In this document: positions 16,101 through 24,612 of the stretch, piece by piece
Position numbering within the stretch: the stretch's first letter is position 1
Layout: each line of letters starts with the position of its first letter
The notes under the pieces: generated by a model
Told to the model about the DNA's origin: nothing
Seen by the model: only the letters and a program-made list of their open reading frames with translations
Databases searched by the model: none
Assembly (NCBI GenBank): GCA_942492445.1
Contig: CALOEW010000030.1
Span: forward strand, 8,293-72,292
Length of the DNA: 64,000 bases
Reading direction: 5' to 3'
Source of the DNA: NORP240 sp942492445
GTDB lineage: Bacteria; Pseudomonadota; Gammaproteobacteria; Pseudomonadales; Pseudohongiellaceae
Translations under genes and position numbers: made by a program

Positions 16101-16663
16101 ATGCGATAGGGCAGGTCGCTGCCCATGGGAAATATATCCATGATCGAGCCACGTACGGCAAACTCGCCATGCTCATAAACCGCTTCCACGGCCTGGTAGC
16201 CGCCATTCAGCAGCGTGGTGCGCATAACGTCGATGTCGAACGGCTGCCCGCACTCCAGCACCAGGCTGTTGGAGGTGATGTAGCGACGGGGGGGAAGCCG
16301 GTGCATCAGGCTGGCAAATGAAACCACGAGAATTCCTCGATCCAGGTCCGGCAGCCGGTACAGGGAGTCGAGCCGGTCCGAAGTGATGTCCTGGTGTGCG
16401 GAAAAATTATCGTACGGGAGTGTTTCCCAGTCAGGGAAGGACAGCACCGGAGTCTGGCCTTCGGAGCTGAAAAACTTCAGCTCCCGGCGCAACTGTTCCG
16501 CCTGTTCATTGTTTTCAGTTATCACCAGCAGCGGTCCGGGGCTTTGCCCGGCGGCCGTGGCAATGGCAAGGCTCAGGGATAGCCCCGGCAGGTTGCTCCA
16601 GCGCTGCATCGGCTTGTCGACGTCCGGCAGGGGCGGTTGGAAAAGATCGCTTATGGACTTCAC
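13187..16663 (-). CDS. mfd: Transcription-repair coupling factor
   Basis: 1158 residues (E. coli 1148). Removes RNA polymerase stalled at DNA lesions and recruits UvrA. Domains in order: UvrB-homology/UvrA-binding N terminus, CarD-type RNA-polymerase-interaction domain (EGDAVVHVEHGVGRYRG near residue 485), then the RecG-like helicase with Walker A GDVGFGKTE, DEEH box (VIIDEEHRFGVRQ) and TATPIPRT, and the C-terminal TRCF domain. The frame is intact. It starts at ATG 16663 and is divergent from gap, with about 180 bases between them. Confidence 0.98.
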   Translation of the reverse strand: MKSISDLFQPPLPDVDKPMQRWSNLPGLSLSLAIATAAGQSPGPLLVITENNEQAEQLRRELKFFSSEGQTPVLSFPDWETLPYDNFSAHQDITSDRLDSLYRLPDLDRGILVVSFASLMHRLPPRRYITSNSLVLECGQPFDIDVMRTTLLNGGYQAVEAVYEHGEFAVRGSIMDIFPMGSDLPYRIDLLGDEIETLRPFEPETQRSLGQVEEIRLLPGKEYPLDEAGILRFRNRFRDRFDIDTRSCPLYQDVSEGIASPGLEYYLALFFDQLSSLVDFLPPQTRVVRIGRLDEAGQAFWNEISARHQDRQIDRYRPVLNPDEVFLSASEVFRQLNGFPTVTVAAEAASHDSPGRFEFQELPDLSIDSRLRDPLGRLADFIAAREQSRILLCAESRGRRETLLDLLQTIDIRPHEIESWGDFQSLAAGVYLCVAPLDRGFWLPDAETVLISEAQLFGGKIAQRRRRGKTSDNTEYVIKSLSELREGDAVVHVEHGVGRYRGLTTLTIDDQTTEFLLLEYAGESKLYVPVSSLHLVSRYTGADPDLAPLNRLGSDAWKKARRRAAEKIRDVAAELLEIYARREARKGFVYRCDEIGLEQFADSFPFEETEDQANAIAAVIDDMSSERAMDRLVCGDVGFGKTEVAMRAAFIATQNHKQVAILVPTTLLAQQHYSSFRDRFADWPIHVDVISRFNSAAQQKQSLDKLAAGKTDVLIGTHKLLNSGIKYHDLGLVIIDEEHRFGVRQKEKLKALRANVDVLTLTATPIPRTLNLALSGVRDLSLIVTPPARRLSVKTFIREEQDSLVKEAILRELLRGGQVFFLHNEVKTINQAARRLEEIVPQARIAVAHGQMPERELERVMADFYHKQFNVLVCSTIIETGIDIPSANTIIIHRADKFGLAQLHQLRGRVGRSHHQAYAYLLTPHQGKMSDDAHKRIDAIKAASSLGAGFTLASHDLEIRGAGEFLGEEQSGHMQKIGFTLYLEMLDEAVKSMRAGKTPALDYNAEKAIEINLRIPALIPEHYLPDVHNRLVMYKRISAAADDAELVGLREEMIDRFGSLPDEVRLLFRLTRLKLQALGLGISKIDANISSGRIEFAASTRVDPLSIVEMVQQHPQHYKLGAANQLLFSHDAQHDAAKRLDFIGGVLERFRVSEQQAA

Positions 16664-16774
16664 GGGTCAGGTACTTTGTTCCAAAAGACCCGGATTGTAC
16701 CGCAAAATTCCAGTGGAGGAATTTGCCCTGCCCGGTCCGGCTGGGGGCCCCGGATACTGCCGCCTCGCGCCGTA

Positions 16775-16803
16775 TTGCACATGGACCGCAATCAAAAGAT
16801 AAT
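16775..16803 (+). promoter_or_regulatory. Candidate promoter of gap
   Basis: GATAAT (5/6) at 16798-16803 with TTGCAC at 16775-16780, exactly 17 bases apart. RNA would start near 16810, consistent with the GTG start at 16844. Confidence 0.45.
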
Positions 16804-16843
16804 AAGCTCCCGGAAAAATTACAGTAATTGGATAGGTGGCTCA

Positions 16844-18304
16844 GTGGAACGACCCGATGTACAAGACTACTTTACCGACTGGAAACAGCGTGAGGCGCTG
16901 GTTCAGGAAATGATCCCTGTAATCGGCCGGCTGTTCAGTCATCGTGACGTGGGTGTCTTTATTTATGGCAGGCCGATTCATAACCGCTCGGTAACTTTTA
17001 TCATGAAGTCGCACCGATACGTGCGTCAGGTTGAAAAGAATGAGATGTCCGAATTCGAGACACATCCGGTTCTGATGGCACTGGCGAAACTGGACTTGTG
17101 GCATGCACAGATCGATCTGGGCAAACTCACGGTCAAGTACATGGAGCAGCTTGCTGCCAGGGGCGATGAGGCCCTGGATGTTGACAGTTTCGTCAACCAG
17201 GAGCTGGGCTACCTGGACGGCAACAAGGCGCTGCCTATCGAAAAGAGCCAGGATGTGGTGCTCTACGGCTTTGGTCGAATCGGCAGGCTGATGGCCAGGC
17301 TGCTGGTCGAGCGTACCAGTACCGGCGAAGTCATGCGCCTGAAAGCGGTAGTGGTCAGACCCGGGGAGGAAGGCGATCTGGACAAGCGTGCCGGGCTGTT
17401 TACCAATGATTCGGTCCACGGCGCGTTTCAGGGCACCTTGCGGATTGATCACAAGAACAACTGCCTGATCGCCAACGGCAACCCGATAAAGGTGATTTAC
17501 GCCAACACGCCGGAGGAGATCGATTACACTCAGTACGGTATCCACGATGCACTGGTAGTCGACAACACGGGCAAGTGGCGGGATGAGGAAGGGCTGTCGC
17601 TGCACCTGAAATCGAAAGGTGTCGCCAAGGTCATGTTGACTGCGCCCGGCAAGGGCAATCTGAAAAACATCGTGTACGGTATCAATGATGATGAGATCAC
17701 GCCCGAGGACCGGATTATTACCGCTGCCTCCTGCACAACCAACGCCATTGCTCCGGTGCTGAAGGTGATTCAGGACAAATTCGGCATCAGTCACGGCCAC
17801 GTCGAAACTGTTCACGCCTACACCAATGACCAGAATCTGATTGACAACTATCACAAGGGCACACGGCGTGGGCGCAGTGCCGCACTGAACATGGTGTTGA
17901 CCGAAACCGGCGCCGCCAAGGCGGTGGTCAAGGTGGTTCCGGCGTTGTCCGGCAAACTCACCGGCAACGCGGTCAGGGTGCCTATCCCCAATGTTTCCAT
18001 GGCGATACTGATGCTGTCGCTGGAGACCGAGACCAGCCGCGAGGAAGTGAATGAATTCCTGCGGCAGATAGCGTTGCACTCCAACCTGCAGATGCAGATC
18101 AGTTACACCAACAACCCGGATGCGGTATCCAGTGATTTCGTGGGATCCCGGGAAGCGGCCATCGTCGATTCCTGTGCCACCATAGTCGATGGCAGGAACT
18201 GTGTGCTTTATCTGTGGTACGACAACGAGTTTGGTTATTGTTGTCAGGTCGCCAGGTGTGTTTATCGCATGGCAGGGGTCAAGTACCAGGTCTATCCTCG
18301 TTAA
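16844..18304 (+). CDS. gap: Glyceraldehyde-3-phosphate dehydrogenase with N-terminal extension
   Basis: 486 residues, about 150 longer than classical GAPDH. Oxidises or reduces triose phosphates in glycolysis/gluconeogenesis. The first ~130 residues (EALVQEMIPVIGRLF ... GRPIHNRSV) form the extra domain found in the pseudomonad mfd-linked paralogue. The NAD-binding fold then begins with VVLYGFGRIGR, and the catalytic cysteine lies in ITAASCTTNAIAP. The GTG at 16844 is preferred, being preceded by GGTGG and downstream of a candidate promoter; an in-frame ATG at 16781 has no ribosome site and overlaps that promoter. It is divergent from mfd. Confidence 0.9.
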   Translation: MERPDVQDYFTDWKQREALVQEMIPVIGRLFSHRDVGVFIYGRPIHNRSVTFIMKSHRYVRQVEKNEMSEFETHPVLMALAKLDLWHAQIDLGKLTVKYMEQLAARGDEALDVDSFVNQELGYLDGNKALPIEKSQDVVLYGFGRIGRLMARLLVERTSTGEVMRLKAVVVRPGEEGDLDKRAGLFTNDSVHGAFQGTLRIDHKNNCLIANGNPIKVIYANTPEEIDYTQYGIHDALVVDNTGKWRDEEGLSLHLKSKGVAKVMLTAPGKGNLKNIVYGINDDEITPEDRIITAASCTTNAIAPVLKVIQDKFGISHGHVETVHAYTNDQNLIDNYHKGTRRGRSAALNMVLTETGAAKAVVKVVPALSGKLTGNAVRVPIPNVSMAILMLSLETETSREEVNEFLRQIALHSNLQMQISYTNNPDAVSSDFVGSREAAIVDSCATIVDGRNCVLYLWYDNEFGYCCQVARCVYRMAGVKYQVYPR

Positions 18305-18325
18305 GGAACCTCCGGGGAGGTTCCT
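18304..18325 (+). repeat. Perfect hairpin after gap
   Basis: AGGAACCTCC and GGAGGTTCCT form a 10-bp perfect stem with a 2-base loop, starting in the gap stop codon. No U-tract follows, so it is more likely an mRNA 3'-end stabiliser or weak attenuator than a full intrinsic terminator. Confidence 0.45.
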
Positions 18326-18583
18326 CAGGTTTCATTGCGGGCCGTTGTGGTCCGCGAGCCCTGCTTTTGCCCGCGTTACGGGGATTTTGTTGCGTGGTTC
18401 CCTGGCATTCAGGCTGCTCTGACTCTATAATTCCACCCTTGGCAGTTTAAGTTTTCACAGCGTCCCGGGGCTCCTGATTTTGATTCGTAACACACTGTTG
18501 TTCGGTTTATACCGTCATAACAGTGCCGTTCTATTTGGCAGTTCTGCAAAGCCCCGGCTGGTTGTCAGTTTTGGGCTTGATTC

Positions 18584-19936
18584 ATGATCAAAATTAGGCG
18601 AGGTCTTGATCTGCCTATTTCGGGTTCGCCCCGGCAGCAGATAGGGGGCTCACACAGCACCCGTTCAGTTGCGATTCTGGGTCGGGACTATGTCGGCATG
18701 AAACCGACCATGGAGGTTCAGGTCGGGGACCGGGTCAAGCTGGGCCAGCTGCTGTTCAGCGACAGGAAAACTCCCGGAGTCCGCTATACCTCGCCCGGAG
18801 CCGGCACTGTCGCGGCAATCAATCGCGGTGAGCGGCGCAGACTGCTTTCGGTAACCATTGATCTGGACGGTGACGAGGAAGAAAGCTTCCGTCAGTTCAG
18901 CGACCAGGAAATCGAGTCGAGTCCGATCCGGGAGATCGTCGATTCACTGGTGGCATCCGGTGCCTGGACGGCACTGCGAACCCGCCCGTTCAGCAAGGTG
19001 GCCGATCCCACGCTGCGGCCCCGGTCACTGTTTATCAATGCAATGGACAGTAATCCCCTGGCCGTGGATCCCGGAATTGTACTGGCCGCCGCCACCGACG
19101 ATTTCTGTCGGGGTGTGCAAGCCCTTGCCCGGCTTCCGGAAAACAAGGTGTTTGTCTGCAAGCGCCCCGGTGTGATGCCTGGCATCGATTCCCGCCGCTA
19201 CCCCGGCAACGTGGTAGTGGAGGAATTCGCAGGCCCTCATCCCGCCGGCCTGAGCGGCACTCACATCCATTATCTGGATCCGGCAGGTATCCGGCGGCAG
19301 AGTTGGACGATCAACTACCAGGATGTCATTGCCATAGGCCGGCAACTGGCCAGCGGCCGTCTTTCGGTGGAGCGGATTGTCTCCCTGGCCGGACCCCAGG
19401 TCGAGGAGCCCCGTCTGATCAGAACCCGCCTGGGTGCCAACTTGCAGGAATTGACGGTTGGCGAGCTTCTTCCCGGCGAAAATCGAGTCATTTCCGGATC
19501 AGTGCTGAGTGGCCGTAATGCACGGGGTGCGGAAGCCTACCTGGGGCGCTACCATCTGCAGATCAGCGTGCTGAAAGAAGGGCGGCAGAGAGAGCTGCTG
19601 GGGTACCTTTCGGCAGGTGTGGATCGCCACTCGGTGATGGGTGTCTACCTGTCCGGCCTCATGAAGCGCCGGAGATTTGACTACACCACCAGCACCTTCG
19701 GAAGTGAGCGGGCGATGGTGCCAATGGGTAACTACGAAAAGGTGATGCCGCTGGATATTTTACCGACCGCACTGCTCAGGTCTCTGGTCGTCGGCGACAT
19801 CGAAATGGCGCAGAATCTCGGTGCCCTGGAACTGGACGAAGAGGACCTGGCGTTATGCAGCTATGTCTGTGCCGGCAAATATGACTACGGCCCGATACTG
19901 CGAGACAACCTCACCAAGATTGAGAAAGAGAGTTGA
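18584..19936 (+). CDS. nqrA: Na+-translocating NADH:quinone reductase subunit A
   Basis: 450-residue peripheral cytoplasmic subunit of the sodium-pumping NADH dehydrogenase, associated with quinone binding at the NqrB interface. It begins MIKIRRGLDLPISGSP, the family N terminus; the barrel-sandwich segment SPGAGTVAAINRGERR and ALLRSLVVGDIEMAQNLG near the end are typical. It opens the nqrABCDEF-apbE-nqrM operon. The 279-base leader holds a TATAAT at 18426-18431 without a clear -35, a candidate operon promoter about 150 bases upstream. Confidence 0.97.
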   Translation: MIKIRRGLDLPISGSPRQQIGGSHSTRSVAILGRDYVGMKPTMEVQVGDRVKLGQLLFSDRKTPGVRYTSPGAGTVAAINRGERRRLLSVTIDLDGDEEESFRQFSDQEIESSPIREIVDSLVASGAWTALRTRPFSKVADPTLRPRSLFINAMDSNPLAVDPGIVLAAATDDFCRGVQALARLPENKVFVCKRPGVMPGIDSRRYPGNVVVEEFAGPHPAGLSGTHIHYLDPAGIRRQSWTINYQDVIAIGRQLASGRLSVERIVSLAGPQVEEPRLIRTRLGANLQELTVGELLPGENRVISGSVLSGRNARGAEAYLGRYHLQISVLKEGRQRELLGYLSAGVDRHSVMGVYLSGLMKRRRFDYTTSTFGSERAMVPMGNYEKVMPLDILPTALLRSLVVGDIEMAQNLGALELDEEDLALCSYVCAGKYDYGPILRDNLTKIEKES

Positions 19937-19942
19937 TCGGGA

Positions 19943-20002
19943 ATGATGCCGGATCCGGCTGAGGTTCAGCGAATACTGCGGGAGGGTGATCAGCAACTCT
20001 AA
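19943..20002 (+). CDS. Possible 19-residue peptide between nqrA and nqrB
   Basis: A short frame (MMPDPAEVQRILREGDQQL) fills the whole nqrA-nqrB spacer and ends TAA at 20000-20002, overlapping the nqrB ATG as TAATG. A weak GGGA precedes it. The tight overlap would suit a leader peptide coupling translation to nqrB. Evidence is positional only; it may be chance. Confidence 0.2.
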   Translation: MMPDPAEVQRILREGDQQL

Positions 20003-21261
20003 TGGGATTGCGAAGAATACTAGATGATGTGTCGCCGCACTTTGAGAAGGGCGGGCGCTACGAAAAATTTTATCCACTGTTCGAGGCAGTGGATACGATT
20101 TTCTATTCGCCCGGCAGAGTGACGGTCTCCGAGCCGCACGTTCGCGACGGCATCGACCTGAAACGGATCATGATCACCGTCTGGATCGCGGCTTTCCCCG
20201 CCATGTTTTATGGCATGTACAACATCGGGTTTCAGGCCAATCACGCCATCGCCGATGCCTGGTGGACCAGTGGCGCAAGCGGCTGGAGGGGCTGGATAAT
20301 CGCGGCACTGGGTGCCGGCTACGATCCTGCCAGCATCTGGGACTGCCTGGTTCACGGAGCGGCCTACTATGTTCCCATATACTTCGTAGTGTTTGTTGTC
20401 GGTGGCTTCTGGGAGGTCCTGTTCGCGATCGTACGCCGCCACGAGGTCAATGAAGGTTTCTTTGTCACTTCGATTCTTTTTGCATTGATCCTTCCCCCCG
20501 CGATACCGCTCTGGCAGGCGGCCCTTGGTATCAGTTTCGGAATCGTCGTCGGCAAGGAGGTTTTTGGAGGAACCGGCAAAAACTTTCTCAATCCGGCTCT
20601 CACCGGGCGGGCATTTCTGTTTTTCGCCTATGCGCCCCAGATCTCCGGCAATTCGGTGTGGACCGCGATTGAACCCATCGACGGCACTTCCGGGGCTACA
20701 AACGACGGATTCAGCGGCGCAACCGCGCTCAGCCAGATCGCCACGGACGGGCTGCCGGCCGTAGCCGCCGCCACCGGGGAGCCGCTGACCTGGATGGGTG
20801 CTTTTCTCGGCCAGATGCAGGGTTCCATCGGGGAAACCTCAACCCTTGCCATTCTGATCGGTGGCGTCCTTCTGCTGGTCACCCGCATCGCATCCTGGCG
20901 CATCATAACCGGCATGTTTCTGGGCATGGTAGCCTTCAGTTATTTTCTTAATTTCGTCGGCTCCGACAGCAACCCTATGATGGCTCTGCCCTGGTACTGG
21001 CACCTGGTGATCGGAAGTTTTACCTTCGGCATGGTGTTCATGGCAACGGATCCGGTCTCAGGGGCAATGACCGACCCGGGCAAATGGATTTACGGTGCCT
21101 TTATCGGCGTGTTGACAGTGCTGATTCGGGTGCTCAATCCCGCCTATCCGGAAGGCGTTATGCTGGCCATCCTGTTCGCCAATCTGTTTGCGCCGCTGAT
21201 CGATTACTGCGTCATCAAGGCCAACATCAAGAGGAGAAGGCTACGTGGCATCCTCGAATGA
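20002..21261 (+). CDS. nqrB: Na+-translocating NADH:quinone reductase subunit B
   Basis: 419-residue integral membrane subunit with a covalently bound FMN and riboflavin; part of the Na+ path. It starts MGLRRILDDVSPHFEKGGRY as in other NqrB proteins. The flavinylation motif is visible in GFSGATALS (threonine of SGAT). Several hydrophobic helices follow (MFYGMYNIGF, FFVTSILFALILPPAIPLW and others). ApbE, encoded downstream, would attach the FMN. The 3' end overlaps nqrC by 17 bases. Confidence 0.97.
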   Translation: MGLRRILDDVSPHFEKGGRYEKFYPLFEAVDTIFYSPGRVTVSEPHVRDGIDLKRIMITVWIAAFPAMFYGMYNIGFQANHAIADAWWTSGASGWRGWIIAALGAGYDPASIWDCLVHGAAYYVPIYFVVFVVGGFWEVLFAIVRRHEVNEGFFVTSILFALILPPAIPLWQAALGISFGIVVGKEVFGGTGKNFLNPALTGRAFLFFAYAPQISGNSVWTAIEPIDGTSGATNDGFSGATALSQIATDGLPAVAAATGEPLTWMGAFLGQMQGSIGETSTLAILIGGVLLLVTRIASWRIITGMFLGMVAFSYFLNFVGSDSNPMMALPWYWHLVIGSFTFGMVFMATDPVSGAMTDPGKWIYGAFIGVLTVLIRVLNPAYPEGVMLAILFANLFAPLIDYCVIKANIKRRRLRGILE

Positions 21262-22033
21262 TTCTGTCCGCCGGACCCTGTTGATTGCGCTGTCCCTGTG
21301 TGTGGTCTGTTCGATTCTGGTATCGGGGGCCGCGGTCATTCTCAAGCCCGCGCAGGATGCGAACAAGTTGCTGGATCGCAACAAAAATATTCTCAGCGCG
21401 GCGGGGCTGTTCGATCCGGCAACACATTCCGACGCCGATGTGGAGGAGCTGTTTGCCCAGTTCACACCCCGGATCGTGGACCTGGAGCAGGGTCGTTTTC
21501 TGAGCGCGGCGGAAACCGCACAACTTGGCATTGATCTGGCGTCCTATGACCCGCGCCGGGCCATTAATGATCCCCGTTATTCCGAGGCACTTTCGGCGGA
21601 CGATGACATTGCCAATATCAAGCGGCGGCTGCGCTATCCCATGGTCTATGTGGTCGAATCCGGTAGCCGGATTGAACAGATAGTACTGCCTGTCAATGGC
21701 TACGGGCTCTGGGGCATCCTCTACGGCTTCCTGGTCCTGGAGGGAGACGGCAATACTGTCGACGGTATCGGCTTCTACGAGTTGAAGGAAACCCCCGGTC
21801 TCGGCGCCGAAGTGACCAATCCGGACTGGCGTGGCCAGTGGCAGGGGAAGACAATCTATGACGCCCGGGGCAACGTGGCCCTGGAGGTGGTCCGGGGTGC
21901 CGGCAGTGGCTCCAGTGAAATATCCGGTATTGCGGGCGCTACCCTTACCAGTCGTGGAGTCGAGAATCTCATCCAGTTCTGGATGGGGGAAAACGGCTTC
22001 GGTCCGTTTCTGCAGAATTTGCGCAATTCCTGA
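21245..22033 (+). CDS. nqrC: Na+-translocating NADH:quinone reductase subunit C
   Basis: 262-residue subunit with one N-terminal membrane helix (TLLIALSLCVVCSILVSGAA) and a periplasmic FMN-binding domain. The second covalent FMN site is the threonine in GIAGATLTSRG. GTG start at 21245, preceded by a strong GAGGAGAAGG; it overlaps the end of nqrB, so translation is probably coupled. The downstream spacer before nqrD is 63 bases. Confidence 0.97.
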   Translation: MASSNDSVRRTLLIALSLCVVCSILVSGAAVILKPAQDANKLLDRNKNILSAAGLFDPATHSDADVEELFAQFTPRIVDLEQGRFLSAAETAQLGIDLASYDPRRAINDPRYSEALSADDDIANIKRRLRYPMVYVVESGSRIEQIVLPVNGYGLWGILYGFLVLEGDGNTVDGIGFYELKETPGLGAEVTNPDWRGQWQGKTIYDARGNVALEVVRGAGSGSSEISGIAGATLTSRGVENLIQFWMGENGFGPFLQNLRNS

Positions 22034-22096
22034 GCGGGCTGCGGGGCTCGTGTAACAGGCCCGAATTCCTAACATAAGCAGGCAAAAACTTTCACC

Positions 22097-22759
22097 ATGT
22101 CAGATACAAGTAAAGTTCTTCTCAAACCGATCATCGACAACAATCCGATCGCCCTGCAGATTCTTGGTGTCTGTTCGGCTCTGGCGGTCACCACCAGTCT
22201 GCAGGTAACCCTGGTCATGTGTCTCGCACTCACCACGGTGACTGCTTTTTCCAATCTCTTTATCTCCCTGATTCGGCATCATATGCCCAGCAGCATCCGC
22301 ATCATTATCCAGATGACCATTATCGCCTCGCTGGTGATTCTGGTGGACCAGTTCCTGCAGGCCTATGCCTTTGAAATCAGCAAGAGCCTGAGCGTGTTCG
22401 TGGGCCTGATCATCACCAATTGCATTGTCATGGGGCGCGCCGAGGCATTCGCCATGAAAAACCCACCCTTGATCAGCTTTTTCGACGGCGTGGGGAACGG
22501 GCTGGGCTACAGTTTCGTGCTGGTTATCGTGGGCAGCCTGCGGGAATTGTTCGGCTCCGGAACGTTGCTTGGAATCGAAGTGCTTGCCACGGTTTCCAAC
22601 GGTGGCTGGTACCAGCCGAACGGTTTGATGCTTCTGGCTCCCAGTGCGTTTTTTATTATCGGCTTTCTAATCTGGGGTTTACGCAGCCGTCGCAGGGAGC
22701 AGGTGGAGACCAGGGAATATCGACTGGCGCCCCACACAGTTGAGGAGAGGGTAATCTGA
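22097..22759 (+). CDS. nqrD: Na+-translocating NADH:quinone reductase subunit D
   Basis: 220-residue membrane subunit with six helices, paralogous to NqrE and related to RnfE. NqrD and NqrE together bind an iron centre through cysteines in the membrane; the ITNCIVMGRAEAFAM segment carries the conserved Cys. FFDGVGNGLGYSFVL and SLRELFGSGTLLG are family signatures. ATG 22097; the stop overlaps the nqrE ATG. Confidence 0.97.
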   Translation: MSDTSKVLLKPIIDNNPIALQILGVCSALAVTTSLQVTLVMCLALTTVTAFSNLFISLIRHHMPSSIRIIIQMTIIASLVILVDQFLQAYAFEISKSLSVFVGLIITNCIVMGRAEAFAMKNPPLISFFDGVGNGLGYSFVLVIVGSLRELFGSGTLLGIEVLATVSNGGWYQPNGLMLLAPSAFFIIGFLIWGLRSRRREQVETREYRLAPHTVEERVI

Positions 22760-23367
22760 TGGAGGGAGTGGTCAATATCATCGTTCAGAGCATATTTATC
22801 GAGAACATGGCGTTGCAGCTTTTTCTCGGCATGTGCACTTTTCTGGCGGTATCCAAAAAAATAGAAACCGCCCTTGGTCTCGGTGTCGCCGTGGTCGTGG
22901 TTCAGACCATCACCGTTCCGGTCAATAATCTGATTTTCAACTACCTGTTGCGGGATGGCGCGCTGGCCTGGCTGGGAATGCCGGATGTGTCGTTGCAGTT
23001 TCTGGGCTATCTCTGCTACATCGGCGTAATTGCCGCAATGGTCCAGATTCTGGAAATGTTCCTCGACAAATTTGTTCCGGCTCTCTACAACGCACTGGGC
23101 GTTTTTCTGCCGTTGATAACCGTCAATTGTGCCATCCTGGGTGGCACTCTCTTCATGGTGGAAAGAGACTATACATTTGCCCAGAGCGTAGCTTTCGGAT
23201 TCGGTTCCGGCTTTGGTTGGGGGCTGGCAATAGTGGCACTGGCAGGAATTCGGGAAAAACTGAAATACAGTGATGTTCCTGAAGGTCTCCGGGGGCTTGG
23301 CATCACGTTTATCACGGTGGGTCTCATGTCATTGGGATTCATGTCTCTCAGCGGCATCTCTCTGTAG
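22759..23367 (+). CDS. nqrE: Na+-translocating NADH:quinone reductase subunit E
   Basis: 202-residue six-helix membrane subunit, inverted-topology partner of NqrD. The conserved cysteine-containing segment TVNCAILGGTLFMVERDYTF is present, as is the FGFGSGFGWGLAIVALAGIR signature. It begins at ATG 22759, overlapping the end of nqrD. Confidence 0.97.
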   Translation: MEGVVNIIVQSIFIENMALQLFLGMCTFLAVSKKIETALGLGVAVVVVQTITVPVNNLIFNYLLRDGALAWLGMPDVSLQFLGYLCYIGVIAAMVQILEMFLDKFVPALYNALGVFLPLITVNCAILGGTLFMVERDYTFAQSVAFGFGSGFGWGLAIVALAGIREKLKYSDVPEGLRGLGITFITVGLMSLGFMSLSGISL

Positions 23368-23382
23368 TGGATTACACTTAGC

Positions 23383-24612
23383 ATGTTGGATTTGACGACT
23401 ATTATCGGCGGCGTAGCCATGTTCACTGTCGTGGTCATGTTGCTGGTCGCGGTAATACTGGCTGCCCGGTCAAAACTGGTCAGCAGCGGCAGCGTCAGGA
23501 TTGAAATTAACGGTGACCCGGGAAAAACCCTGACTGTTCCTGCCGGTGACAAATTGCTGAATACGCTGGCGGATGCCGGCATTTTTCTGTCGTCCGCCTG
23601 TGGAGGGGGAGGAACCTGTGCCCAAAGCAAGTGTCAGGTTCTCGAAGGGGGTGGCTCGATGCTGCCAACCGAGGCGGGGCATTTTACTCGCGGTCAGGCC
23701 AGGGATCATTGGCGGCTGTCCTGCCAGGTCGCGGTCAAGCAGGACATGAAAATTCAGGTTGATCCTGAATTTTTCGGCGTCAAACAGTGGCTATGTGAAG
23801 TCGTATCCAACCACAATGTGGCCACTTTCATCAAGGAACTGGTGTTGAAGATTCCACCGGGTGAAAGTGTGGACTTTCGTGCCGGTGGCTATGTCCAGCT
23901 TGAGGCGCCTCCTCATGAAGTCCGCTACCGCGATTTCGAAATCGAAGAGGAGTATCGGGGAGATTGGGAGAAATTCGGACTTTTCGACCTGGTCTCCAGG
24001 GTGAACGATAAGACGGTGCGTGCCTATTCCATGGCTAACTACCCGGAAGAAAGAGGCATCATCAAGTTTAATATCCGCATAGCCACTCCGCCGCCCGGTT
24101 CCAGCCTGCCACCCGGTAAAATGTCGTCGTACGTGTTTGCACTCAAACCCGGAGACCAGGTCAGCGTTTTTGGTCCGTTCGGTGAGTTTTTTGCCAAGGA
24201 GACTGATGCGGAAATGGTGTTTATTGGAGGTGGTGCCGGCATGGCGCCAATGCGTTCCCATATCTTTGATCAGTTCAAGCGCCTGCATACAAAACGCAAG
24301 GTGTCATTCTGGTATGGTGCACGCAGTCTGAGGGAAATGTTTTATCAGGAGGATTTCAATGAAATTGCTTCCGAGAATGACAATTTCGAGTGGCATGTGG
24401 CGCTTTCAGACCCTCGGCCGGAGGATAACTGGGATGGCCCTTTGGGTTTCATTCACAACGTGGTCTATGAAAATTATCTGAAAAACCATCCGGCACCCGA
24501 AGATTGTGAATACTACATGTGCGGGCCGCCGATGATGAATGCCGCCGTCATCAGGATGCTCAAGGACCTGGGTGTTGAGGATGAGAATATCTCCCTGGAC
24601 GAGTTCTCATGA
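23383..24612 (+). CDS. nqrF: Na+-translocating NADH:quinone reductase subunit F
   Basis: 409-residue NADH-oxidising subunit. Order: one N-terminal membrane helix, a 2Fe-2S ferredoxin domain with CGGGGTCAQSKC plus RLSCQV (four Cys ligands), a ferredoxin-reductase FAD domain with the RAYSMANYP motif, and a C-terminal NADH-binding domain (GGGAGMAPMRSHIFDQ, YMCGPPMMNAAV). Electrons pass NADH to FAD to 2Fe-2S and on to NqrC/B. The stop overlaps the apbE start. Confidence 0.97.
   Translation: MLDLTTIIGGVAMFTVVVMLLVAVILAARSKLVSSGSVRIEINGDPGKTLTVPAGDKLLNTLADAGIFLSSACGGGGTCAQSKCQVLEGGGSMLPTEAGHFTRGQARDHWRLSCQVAVKQDMKIQVDPEFFGVKQWLCEVVSNHNVATFIKELVLKIPPGESVDFRAGGYVQLEAPPHEVRYRDFEIEEEYRGDWEKFGLFDLVSRVNDKTVRAYSMANYPEERGIIKFNIRIATPPPGSSLPPGKMSSYVFALKPGDQVSVFGPFGEFFAKETDAEMVFIGGGAGMAPMRSHIFDQFKRLHTKRKVSFWYGARSLREMFYQEDFNEIASENDNFEWHVALSDPRPEDNWDGPLGFIHNVVYENYLKNHPAPEDCEYYMCGPPMMNAAVIRMLKDLGVEDENISLDEFS

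Noticed and set aside
18304..18325. Rho-independent terminator after gap
   Set aside because: The stem is perfect but no T-run follows; kept only as a hairpin repeat.
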